NCBI GenBank assembly: GCA_921293015.1
Contig: OV121088.1
Span: forward strand, 27,565,645-27,629,644
Direction of reading: 5' to 3'
Origin: Phorcus lineatus
Taxonomy: Eukaryota; Mollusca; Gastropoda; Trochida; Trochidae
Length of the DNA stretch: 64,000 nucleotides
The position numbers and the translations under genes are program-made. Below the pieces are notes generated by a model. That model saw nothing but the letters and a program-made list of their open reading frames with translations, had not been told where the DNA came from and ran no database searches. Shown here piece after piece: positions 56,801 to 64,000 of the stretch. Numbering within the stretch: the stretch's first letter is position 1; each line of letters opens with the position of its first letter.

Positions 56801-59567
56801 TCATTACGCTGTTCATTTGCATATATCAAGATAACTTTTACAGCTCCAGTAATGACGGCAGACCTTGTATGGCAAAATAAATACAGAATGACATTGTATG
56901 ATAAAGAGGTTATCATTCTCGTATGTTTTGGGATGGTAAATATCCTGCATTAGGAATAAACACTATTTATTTAGCTCGCCAAGGCTCGCAAAATACAATG
57001 TTTATTCCTAATGCAGGATATTTACCATCCCAAAACATACTCGCATGATAACCTCTATATACATTGACGTGCAATCAATAATAAATAAGAAAAGACGGTC
57101 GAATTTGGCTTAGAGATTTCAAAATCTACGGTCGGCTGTGCACATGGAAAACATTTAACTGTTGAAACCGGCTGAACTAGTAGGGCGGGCAGCTTTTGAA
57201 TTGACCTTAATCGGTAAACTGAGAAGTAAGGATGAAATATTGTTTATTAAGAGCTAATAAATAATAAACATAGTATTGGCACTTTTGGTATTGTTGTTTG
57301 ATCAACAATAGTGGCTGCCGTTTTTTTCATTTCAGGCAGTGGGCCAAATTTGAATATTCCTTCGTCGTAGTCCGTGCTACGTTATATTGAATACATCCGC
57401 TCTATTACGATGAACTGTATAACCGGAATGCGTGCATGTTTGCCAAATAACATAAATTGTGGATGAACAAATGTGATCGTTAGTCGTATCGAGCAATTTG
57501 CATCAGTTACGTTCATGAAATTTAAGTGAAAAACAAAACAAAATTATTAATACATTTTTAATATTTTATATTTCATATAACCTTTTACGTAGGTTAATTT
57601 GTGTTTATTTGTTATCCTCTTGTAAACTTGGTTACACAAATTTGTAGCGTTGAGTGAATAAGGTTCTTCTTTAAAGAGAGAGGGAAATGATAAATCTTGT
57701 TTTATAACATCTTCCTCTACTTTTCTAATACATTCACGTCGGGATATATACAGTTACTGTAACATTTGATCTTGATAATAAAAGAGGTTTATGCAACTTC
57801 TTATGCAAGTTATTATGAGATATAGACAGGAATAATCCGTTTAATAGTCACACGACAGTAATATTGAGATCGTTTCATGCATAATAGAAATTCACTGACA
57901 TACGAGACAGTAAGGAAAACAACTGTAAGTTATCGTTAAAATAATATTTTTAACATAGATATTGCTAATAAATGTTTTAAAACAAACTAAACATACACTT
58001 TCACGTTCGATAAGTTTGAATAAACGAGTTATACTCAGATGATAATATCGACGGATTCAGATACGTTAGATAGAAATAAATAACATTTATGTCTAAACAT
58101 GATTTCGTTTAATGTTATTATTAGACTAAATTTTGAACTTAATATTGTATAGGCTTGAAATCAATATGTGTAGGAATTGTGCTTAAACATTTCGCATTAC
58201 GTTAACAAATGTCATATTCAAAACTAACTGTAATGCATCTCTCAGTCCGGGGACGAAAACATCGCGTCTAGTTTTAACTAGAACGCGTCGAATGTTACTA
58301 TTTAAATAATGTTAAATTCCTTTGATGTATTGAAATTAAAAGAATTAAATATACGTTAAACCCAACCTATGAGAATTATTAAAAAAACGAACTTTAAATA
58401 GATACTCTCTCCCTTTTTAATGGTTTAACCCTCTATACGCCACTGTTGTAATATTAACATAAACTTATAAAACCTTTTTGTGTAACGTTTAGCTAATTGT
58501 GTACATTGTATTTTCATTTCATTTCTCTATAAGATATAAACACTACTAATTTTCTTTTTCAGGCCAGCTACACGCCATCAGATCTGCCTCTCTAGCACGT
58601 GTCCTGTGTGATAATACTGATCTAGATGTGATGCAGCCTTGGGTTATGGAAGTACCAGATTACTTGTAAGTGCCTACAGCATGTTCATATTCAAAGTAAA
58701 AAAAATATAACTCTTGTAATACATGAAATACATGTACGTACAAATCTCATTGACAACATTTTGAAACTGTTATCTGCGTTTCTGTTCTGTGCAGTGCTCC
58801 AGCTTGGTCTAGTGACCTTGACTGTGACCTTTCATCCTCCATCAATTCAACCAATCAGAGGCCTGCTGATATTTTTATCTTGCCGATGGCTTCCTAGCCT
58901 CATCGCTGATTGGCTGGAGGGCAAAGGTCACTTGGCAAATCCATTAGGAGCATAACTCAAAAAAGAAACGCAGCTTTGTACGAATAATAGTTTTAATCTT
59001 AACGAGTTATCTAAACACTCTAGACACTTTTTACAGCATGATTCTAACGAATATTTTGGTTTCAAGCAATCTATTTTGACTATATGTCTTTATGGCCTGA
59101 ACAGCTAAATGCAAAATTCCATTCTCTTCAGGAGTAATCCAATCATCCGGTGTAGCGGCATCCAAGGCGTGGATCTGACCTTCTGGAAGGAAATCAGACC
59201 GTTCTGGAGTACATGGTCCGAGTGGTCTGAATGTAAGAATGGAGTCCAACATCGACACAGAACCTGTAGTAACGAACACGGTGGGTGTGTCGGACCAAAT
59301 AGCCAACAAAGGAACTGCATGGCTTTTCAGCATCTGGACTTTGGAACTTGGGACAACTGGACAGCATGGTCTCCTTGCAGGAATCATCGTCGAAGACGTC
59401 ATAGGAGATGTTTTCTGAACTTCCAAAGAGTTGAAACATGTATTGGGGAAAATAGGCAGTCATCCCCCTGTCCCACTCCCCATGGAAAGTTTTGTCCCTT
59501 CCCGGAATATTCCGTGGCCCAGAGGGCTTGTATGAGGAGTTTTAGTTCGTTAGGTAATTTTCCGTAG
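41604..59567 (+). CDS. animal heme peroxidase with two C-terminal TSP1 repeats (12 coding exons)
   Basis: Twelve exons join in frame, all with GT-AG borders, to exactly 876 codons (875 aa plus stop). Exons: 41604-41853, 43013-43142, 46976-47223, 48809-48988, 49181-49265, 51287-51396, 51799-51900, 52700-52795, 53298-54015, 54883-55052, 58563-58665, 59132-59567. A signal peptide (about 1-32) precedes a complete peroxidase domain of the peroxidasin/thyroid peroxidase superfamily. [17 protein letters not shown] is family-typical. D259-H260 in QFLDHDLT provides the heme ester and distal His. R404 and E407 (DERVNE) match the catalytic Arg and second heme-linking Glu. H508 (FRFGHTL) is the proximal His. 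From residue 756, [10 protein letters not shown] and then [10 protein letters not shown] start two thrombospondin type-1 repeats. The enzyme oxidises halides or phenols with H2O2 outside the cell; crosslinking of matrix, egg or shell proteins is a known role for relatives but is not proven here. Confidence 0.95.
43013..43142 (+). CDS. peroxidase exon 2
   Basis: Reads [16 protein letters not shown] and onward to AFHNE. Acceptor ctctag, donor gtaaga, phase 2 at the end. Confidence 0.88.
43143..45860. other. peroxidase intron 2, first part
   Basis: AT-rich with no recognisable repeat or nested gene. Confidence 0.5.
45862..46975 (+). repeat. degenerate copies of the exon 3 start within intron 2
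   Basis: 45863-45940 aligns with the beginning of exon 3: 'cagtcgtaa.gc.cttct...gca.cta..tggagt.tt.tcca' and further 'cagtt.t..aggac'. A weaker second copy is at about 46288-46316 ('tctccacaaccatctggaatg' against tctccagcagctatctggagtg), and another possible one near 46644. Between them intronic blocks recur (forms of 'ttggaaaac' followed by 'catttatgtc'-like strings near 46030, 46135, 46325 and 46830). This looks like an old repeat array that grew from the exon 3 acceptor side. Confidence 0.6.
46976..47223 (+). CDS. peroxidase exon 3
   Basis: Contains [10 protein letters not shown] and [11 protein letters not shown], strongly typical of the family. Acceptor cttgcag; donor gttgag, a rather weak GT site. 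Confidence 0.95.
47224..48808. other. peroxidase intron 3
   Basis: Contains the hairpin/direct-repeat module at 48314-48466 and otherwise nothing recognised. Confidence 0.5.
48314..48466. repeat. hairpin flanked by a direct repeat, intron 3
   Basis: A 19-bp stem (48366-48384 with 48391-48409; one mismatch that would be a G-U pair in RNA) and a six-base loop lie between two copies of 'agttgccgta.cgtagcc.aattgcgg' and 'cccgggtcgataa'-like sequence (48317-48364 and 48411-48462). The symmetrical make-up suggests a small mobile or recombinational element. Confidence 0.75.
48809..48988 (+). CDS. peroxidase exon 4 (distal His)
   Basis: Contains [15 protein letters not shown] with D259 and distal H260. 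Acceptor ctgacag, donor gtgaga. Confidence 0.95.
49181..49265 (+). CDS. peroxidase exon 5
   Basis: Reads [20 protein letters not shown] and on to NALLE. Donor gtgagt; splits an Arg codon (AG|G). Confidence 0.9.
49565..49929 (+). mobile_element. TTAA-flanked MITE, copy 3 (internally deleted), intron 5
   Basis: Perfect TTAA on both sides and AGAGCCACTCC / GGAGTGGCTCT ends. About 110 bp shorter than the other copies because the middle is missing. Confidence 0.92.
50070..51286 (+). repeat. 136-bp tandem array of decoy exon 6 starts, intron 5
   Basis: About nine units of roughly 136 bp; the last one merges into the true exon 6. Acceptor-like AGs fall at about 50198, 50334, 50469, 50609, 50744, 50882, 51019 and 51156, and the used one at 51286. 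Each is followed by a version of the exon 6 coding start. For example, the unit at 50745 reads [15 protein letters not shown] in the same phase as the real [13 protein letters not shown]. After about 50 coding-like bases every unit leaves exon homology ('ccctggaatttacagcat'), enters an intronic spacer ('aagttcaaataaacattcat') and meets a stop, with no donor. The first unit (about 50085) lacks its acceptor. Confidence 0.92.
51287..51396 (+). CDS. peroxidase exon 6
   Basis: Reads [16 protein letters not shown], then [19 protein letters not shown]. The CMNFVRS motif and phase show this to be the functional copy. Acceptor caattacag, donor gtaagt. Confidence 0.93.
51799..51900 (+). CDS. peroxidase exon 7
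   Basis: Contains [15 protein letters not shown], a family hallmark associated with the calcium site. Acceptor gatttcag, donor gtaaga. Confidence 0.95.
51901..52699. other. peroxidase intron 7
   Basis: No repeat or gene recognised. Confidence 0.45.
52700..52795 (+). CDS. peroxidase exon 8
   Basis: Reads [20 protein letters not shown] and ends in CFDAG, where families carry LP and C...C before the catalytic Arg. Acceptor tttttcag, donor gtgagc. Confidence 0.9.
52796..53297. other. peroxidase intron 8
   Basis: Short reverse-strand open frames here (60-70 codons) resemble no family. Confidence 0.45.
53298..54015 (+). CDS. peroxidase exon 9 (catalytic Arg, heme-linking Glu, proximal His)
   Basis: Largest exon. 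[13 protein letters not shown] holds R404 and E407; [23 protein letters not shown] and H508 in [10 protein letters not shown] follow; [18 protein letters not shown] is the most conserved block. Donor gtgcgt. Confidence 0.97.
54123..54147 (+). repeat. poly(G) run at the SINE 5' end
   Basis: About 25 consecutive G between the target-site duplication and the SINE head. It may form a G-quadruplex in the transcript and may be length-variable between individuals. Confidence 0.9.
54142..54401 (+). mobile_element. tRNA-derived SINE with target-site duplication, intron 9
   Basis: It starts after a run of about 25 G with gcgggatagcgcagtggtta (A box, TAGCGCG). The B box is deleted. The body matches the SINE at 30928-31234 (gttcgctagttccagc, gatgctcgcaggtttcacc, gatataagtgaaataatctt) and ends in cattaaacccc and repeated TCAC. 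An 11-bp duplication, cacaattacgg, flanks it at about 54115-54125 and 54399-54411, showing target-primed insertion. Confidence 0.92.
54412..54882. other. peroxidase intron 9, remainder
   Basis: No further repeat or gene recognised. Confidence 0.4.
54883..55052 (+). CDS. peroxidase exon 10
   Basis: Reads [33 protein letters not shown] and GDRFWFET, all diagnostic for the family. Acceptor gggcacag, donor gtacgt. Confidence 0.95.
55053..58562. other. peroxidase intron 10
   Basis: A 3.5-kb intron holding the hairpin at 56905-57055. No nested gene: the open frames at 55348-55659 and 56323-56508 show no family resemblance. Confidence 0.5.
56905..57055. repeat. 57-bp inverted repeat (hairpin), intron 10
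   Basis: 'agaggttatcat..tcgtatg' to 'ctaatgcaggatatttac'-type sequence is present on both strands: 56905-56961 pairs with 56998-57055, with about three mismatches and a roughly 36-base centre (tttagctcgccaaggctcgc within it). A compact foldback MITE or an inversion-duplication. Confidence 0.85.
58563..58665 (+). CDS. peroxidase exon 11
   Basis: Reads [20 protein letters not shown] and on to [11 protein letters not shown]. Acceptor tttttcag, donor gtaagt. Confidence 0.95.
58805..58935 (+). promoter_or_regulatory. cluster of nuclear-receptor-like half sites and CCAAT boxes, intron 11
   Basis: 'gtgaccttgactgtgacct' has two TGACCT half sites in direct repeat (spacing 6), followed by CCAATCAG and its inverted partner CTGATTGG about 55 bp later, then another AGGTCA in opposite orientation (about 58924). 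This could be an intronic enhancer; no functional evidence. Confidence 0.25.
59132..59567 (+). CDS. peroxidase exon 12 (domain end and two TSP1 repeats)
   Basis: Reads [18 protein letters not shown] (the usual end of the peroxidase domain), then two TSP1 modules starting at W756 and W804 with CSNEHGGC and [13 protein letters not shown] cysteines. A potential donor (tag|gtaatt, about 59553) suggests that a longer isoform is possible, but the frame also stops at 59565-59567. Confidence 0.92.
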
Positions 59568-59748
59568 ATAAAGGGAGATAACTGGTCTTGGGTAAATTCT
59601 TTCTTTCGGTTTATGGTATTTCTGCATATGAGGTATAAACTTTACAACCTTCATAATGAAGTTATGTTGTGTATCAGTGTAATGTTTGTTCGTATAATTG
59701 TTTTATATTTATTTATTTATAAAAATTCTGAAAGAAAAATACATTTTG

Positions 59749-59754
59749 AATAAA
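59749..59754 (+). promoter_or_regulatory. poly(A) signal of the peroxidase
   Basis: AATAAA 180 bp after the stop codon. Confidence 0.7.
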
Positions 59755-59769
59755 ATTATCAACTGATAC

Positions 59770-60378
59770 GGATGCTTAATTTGTGTCGGAAACATGCTAT
59801 TTACAACGTGTCATGCCTTAGAGGATACGTCATTTAATGAATAAACAACCTTTCAACTTTACCAAAAGTATCAGCTACCCACACAAATCAACACTGGTTC
59901 AGTTGCCAATTCCCCGCAAGACTTAACCCGTGGCAGTCTTAATCCTTGGCAAATCTTAACTTAGCTACACTCGCGTGGTTGGTGCGCATCGCCTTCTTAG
60001 GCGAGCAACAATAGTTTCTAAGAGATTTCCGCCAGGTGTGGTAACTTGAACAGGTGTTGACATCAAAGTTGACGAAGCGCAGGAGACTTTATTTAGTCAG
60101 TAAAACAAGTGCAAGTTGCGTCTTGCAGGGGAAGTTGATGAAATGGAACTCGAGCCATCGTCGATTTTAAAATTTTATCAATATTATGTTAACCAAGTTA
60201 TATCGAATTTCAAAATGCAAGGTATCAAAACGTATGGTATATTTATGATAGGTTTGTTGTTAGTCTTCTAGGTTAAAACAACCTATAGGACTAGTTCATT
60301 TATTGTTGGGGGTATATTGTCTGTATAATGTCGAAATGTTCATATACATGCAACGTTGAGATGGAGATCTGACTTTGC
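59770..60378. other. intergenic, no feature seen
   Basis: No repeat, exon or RNA gene recognised. Confidence 0.4.
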
Positions 60379-60855
60379 TTAAAGAGCCACTCCGTGATTT
60401 TTATAACATATTATTTACCTATGATACGAACCTAAATGTCATATGTGGTGATATAAAATCAAAACATCTTAACTTTCCATGTCCAAAAGACATATATATG
60501 ACAAATATTGGTTTTCCATGAAAATCTAAAAACAGCCTTATAAATGCACAGAGATGTAGATATCACGTCCAGTATATATGTATACTAGTTATATAACCTA
60601 ACAAACACTATCAACTCCTAACTGCCCTCCTGGCTGTTTTAGATAAGTCTCCAAAATTACGTTTGAATATTTGACGCGCGCCACTGTCCGGTTTTCGATC
60701 ATAATTGCGACGTTCTACCTTCATATTGTCACTATAAAAAACCAATAAGCTTTAAAATGAGTCTTTTTGGTAACAGTCGATACTTCGCGATCAAATGACA
60801 CCATTGATTAAGTTTGGCATATATGACTCCAACAACTCACGGAGTGGCTCTTTAA
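60379..60855 (+). mobile_element. TTAA-flanked MITE, copy 4
   Basis: Full-length copy with perfect TTAA on both sides and TIRs AGAGCCACTCCGTGA / TCACGGAGTGGCTCT. The interior closely follows copy 1. The open frame of copies 1 and 2 is here broken by stops. Confidence 0.94.
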
Positions 60856-60861
60856 GGAGGG

Positions 60862-61075
60862 ATTTGTAGTGTTCCAAACTGTAAAATTTCTCCAACTTGT
60901 AATATCTCTCCAAATTGTAATAAAACTGCTCCATATGGTACTACCTTCTCCTAGTGGTAATAAAAAGGCACAAAGTTGTAATAACTCCATTTTCGAAAAA
61001 TATAAATGGTATAAATTGGAGCCTTTTTTTGTTGAAATGTGGAGCATATATTACAATTTGGAGCACAACAGGATA
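60862..61075. repeat. inverted tandem repeat of a TCCAAATTGTAAT motif
   Basis: Forward units (tccaaactgtaa, tccaacttgtaat, tccaaattgtaata, tccatatggtact, and so on, spaced about 18-22 bp) occupy 60872-60990. The reverse complement (attacaatttggagc and aattggagcc) occupies about 61010-61072. The element is dyad-symmetrical with variable units and sits 6 bp after MITE copy 4. Confidence 0.65.
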
Positions 61076-61683
61076 AAAAAAATATAGGTTTCCCTACATA
61101 ATAGATTAGCTTATAGATATCTAGTGTATTACTATTTGTCTATAACTTCCTCATGGACCGGACATTTGCTTAACAGTTTCATTCTGAGATCGATGCCGGG
61201 TCAGGACGGGACAGAATAGAAAGCCAGAAAATAGTCCACTTTTTTCAATACCTATCAAATTTTACGATATTTTTGTAATAAGAAAATTCCCTAAATTGGG
61301 AATTAGTTTTCAAAAATCTGCGTTAGAAAGAAGAATTCCGATTGCATAATTCCGTTTCAAAGCAAAATTGGAAAACATTTTACCTAACACTTTCAAAGGT
61401 GCTACTATAATGTGTGTGTCGAGACACATATAAGAATCAACGGGAATTAAAAAACAACACGTTATTTGCAATAAATAAAATCGTTAAACCTGCAGAAACC
61501 AGACGCGTTTTTTTCACAAAATTATTTGGAGTAAAATTCAGAGAATAACAACAATAAATGGTTTACTTGTCATCTAACAGACAGACAGACACAGAGAGAC
61601 AGTATAAGGCCTCGGGCCCAAAATACAGTATAGTCTAAATCGATTGATAATAGCTATTGCATGCATTATTTTATTTTGTTTAG
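61076..61683. other. intergenic, no gene
   Basis: Short imperfect cagacaga run near 61578-61605; otherwise nothing recognised. Confidence 0.4.
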
Positions 61684-62230
61684 AGTTCATGAGTTTTCCC
61701 GACGTGCGTTGAATACTTTGTACAGGAACACGGCTATGGCTTGGATTGTCTGTTTTTCTGACGATTGCATGAGTTGGGTGAATTTATCTAAGGTTGGGTT
61801 TTCATAGAAGTAGTTACTGATATACATTTTTCGTAGATGATGATACTTGGCACAACAGAGGAGGACATGGTATTCGTCTTCGATAAACTTAGCATTTTGA
61901 GTTGAACATGTATCACAAATTCTTTCGCTGCGGGGTATATCCTTATGACGTCCAGATTCTATCAATAAATTGAAGTTGTTGCAACGAAATTTAGCAATAT
62001 ATTTACTGAGATGAGGTTGGATGTCACAGGTAAGGTACTTTTCTACTTCAGGTTTGAATAACTTATAGTTGCTACATTTTGAGTTGTTATGTCGGGATGA
62101 ATGCCAGTCTTAAATTAGATTATCTTTAAGTCGCTGACTAAATTCGGATAAGAAGAGATCCCTGTTTCCAACTTGGTGCTAAATCCATACGTTTCCGAAT
62201 CCAAATTTGTATAGCAAATTTCTGTCATCT
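61684..62230 (-). pseudogene. LINE fragment, ORF2 C-terminus
   Basis: Minus-strand frame 61965-61687 reads IESGRHKDIPRSERICDTC, EDEYHVLLCCAKY and an ending in FNARRENS. Upstream bases up to about 62100 (same frame with a shift) give YIAKFRCNNFNLL. This is the CxxC...E-EYHV..C terminus typical of non-LTR elements, here without RT, so it is a 5'-truncated insertion. Its sequence differs from the LINE at 20.6-25 kb, implying another subfamily. Confidence 0.8.
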
Positions 62231-62337
62231 AACGCCAATAAATTACAAGTCATTTAAGAAAATAAATTTAACTCTGAATGTTCTAAAGGTCTGTAAATGA
62301 ACTGTAAAAAGTAAACAGGTTATAACCATCTATACAG

Positions 62338-62592
62338 AGTTATATTTATGAATTTACTAGTATTGCAACATTTGTAGCGGATATGAAAAAAAAAATCTTT
62401 TAACAACGTACACTACTTTTTAATATACAAAATATACAGAATTATTCATCGAACTTATTCATACATATATTCATCATAAGTGTACATATTTATGAATTTA
62501 CTAGTATTGCAACATCTGTAGCGGCTGTGAACATAATTTCAATTTTAACAACGCACACTAAATATCAATATACAAAGCGTGTAAATCTCATT
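62338..62592 (+). repeat. two-unit 145-bp tandem duplication
   Basis: 'atttatgaatttactagtat' and following 'tgcaaca.ttgtagcgg' occur at 62342 and again at 62487; the downstream part ('aacaacg.acacta', 'atatacaaa') matches too. Diverged copies. Confidence 0.8.
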
Positions 62593-64000
62593 TCATATGT
62601 ATCTTATACACATATACTTATCCTTTCAAAACTATTCATGCATGTGTCAATTCCTTTACGTTGAAAACAAGCTGGACCTGTTCTGACTCGTCTCGTTCAC
62701 GGGGTACAGTCGCCGAGTAACAGCTTCAATACAAATCCATAGGTTCAATGTTTTCTTATAGACTTGATTTAGGCTATTCATAAAGTTCATTATCACAGTG
62801 GGCAAACTACAACCTCTGGCTAATCGTGATGGCTGATCCATGTGTGACAGCGTTTAGAAATCACAACCTTAAGCTATTTGTATAGGTCTTGTACTTCAAT
62901 GAATTCATGATGTAACGGTAACGTTGAAGAAATGCTGCACTACATTCCATTCTATGAAAGCTGTAAATCTTTTATGGGACGTCTAGTCAAGCGGAAATGA
63001 CCAAACAGATGAATTGGTAAAATATTAAGAATGAACTCATGAATAAATGAAAATCATGTCTGAATGATGGAAGTATTTAGGATTAATTTAATATCTGTAA
63101 GAGATTCTTACAACGTCATACTTATACAACTTATTATGAAATCCAACTTTGACATACACATTACAAAAATATGAACTGCCGTTATGCATGTTTCATTCTG
63201 TCTTTATTGCAGGGAATCGACTTTACAAGATACAAATTATACTTTGTAACGGAACTTCTTGGAGTATTGAGTTGTGTACGTGTTCGGAAACACATTTTTA
63301 TTAGTTTTATCAATTAGTTTTTTTCAAAACAGCTGATTCAGTTACGAAGACTAAACAGTGTGATACGATTTTTGTAACAAATCAAACTCAACAATATATT
63401 TATTAGTCAAAGCATCAGCTGTTTATATTCATTGATATTCAAGGAGGCTACTATATACATTTACATCAACAGTATTTTTTAATATCAGGTCACACTGTAA
63501 TAACATAATGTGGAACTTTCGGTCTGAATTTATTAAGATTGAGGGCCATTACCCCAAAAGATGATAGGACATAGTTTTTACTGAATGAATTATGTATAAT
63601 GCTGTATACATTATTATCAAACGCTTTTTCTTATCTTTAGCCTTCAGTAACAATATAAATGTCCATCGCCTCTTATCACTAAAGTCATGACAGTGACGTT
63701 CTTATGATTGGTTCCGATTGATATTTTCTTACAGACGTTAACACACTTACATATTAATCATTCATATGAACAATGTGCATACAAAACAAAAAGTAAATGA
63801 GTTTAAGTTTTGAAACCTTTATATATTAAAGATGGTACATTTGTCTTATCATGTTGGATCACTTGAGGCCACGTAAATAGACGTCAAATGTAATGGTTTT
63901 TCTATATCTATAGTGAAACAACTCGCTAAAAATGAGCAAGTAATCGCTTGTGTCGTGGAAAACAACAACTGAGATATACAGAGATCTACAGCATGCTGTT
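62593..64000. other. non-coding to window end
   Basis: AT-rich, no exon, repeat or RNA gene recognised. Confidence 0.45.

Noticed and set aside
58761-58955. 64-codon frame with a hydrophobic start in intron 11
   Set aside because: Flanking exons 11 and 12 join in phase without it and it resembles no known domain.

Overview
The window is animal nuclear DNA: AT-rich, with two multi-exon genes bounded by GT-AG splice sites and many interspersed repeats. SINE tails ending in TCACTCACTCAC beside an 'attaaacccc' motif, together with the protein families present, suggest a mollusc, most likely a marine gastropod of abalone type. That placement is inference.

Layout. 1-8.9 kb is mostly non-coding. 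It holds a possible orphan exon (84-202), a TTAA-flanked MITE (2771-3245), a 29-bp minisatellite (about 5985-6625) between two diverged copies of a 450-bp segment, and degenerate repeats just before the first gene. 8952-13961 (+) is a complete five-exon gene for a secreted ENPP-family phosphodiesterase (430 aa, all metal ligands and the nucleophilic Thr present). 18.2-33.5 kb (-) holds a small family of intronless genes for secreted proteins of about 450 aa. They have an N-terminal Cys-rich PAN/apple-like module and a YWTD-like propeller-type region. Copy A is at 18226-19572, broken copy C at 26965-28290 and intact copy B at 32179-33531. Between A and C lie a CR1/jockey-like LINE (about 20570-24960, ORF1 with a 2A ribosome-skipping motif, ORF2 broken) and a near-perfect 800-bp inverted repeat (25389-26190). 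41418-59567 (+) is a complete twelve-exon animal heme peroxidase (875 aa) ending in two thrombospondin type-1 repeats. It has a 5' leader with three short upstream ORFs and probably an untranslated first exon further upstream. The last 4 kb hold a fourth MITE, a second inverted-repeat element and a LINE 3' fragment.

The most unusual theme is in the introns. In four places an exon edge has been copied into the neighbouring intron, usually as part of a tandem repeat: ENPP exon 2 donor, ENPP exon 4 end plus donor, peroxidase exon 3 start, and peroxidase exon 6. At exon 6 about eight 136-bp tandem units each carry an acceptor-like AG and the first 50 or so coding bases of the exon, while the exon's second half and its donor are absent.

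The genes do not form a pathway. ENPP hydrolyses extracellular nucleotides or phosphodiesters, the peroxidase oxidises extracellular substrates with H2O2, and the A/B/C family is secreted with unknown function. All intact proteins begin with a signal peptide.
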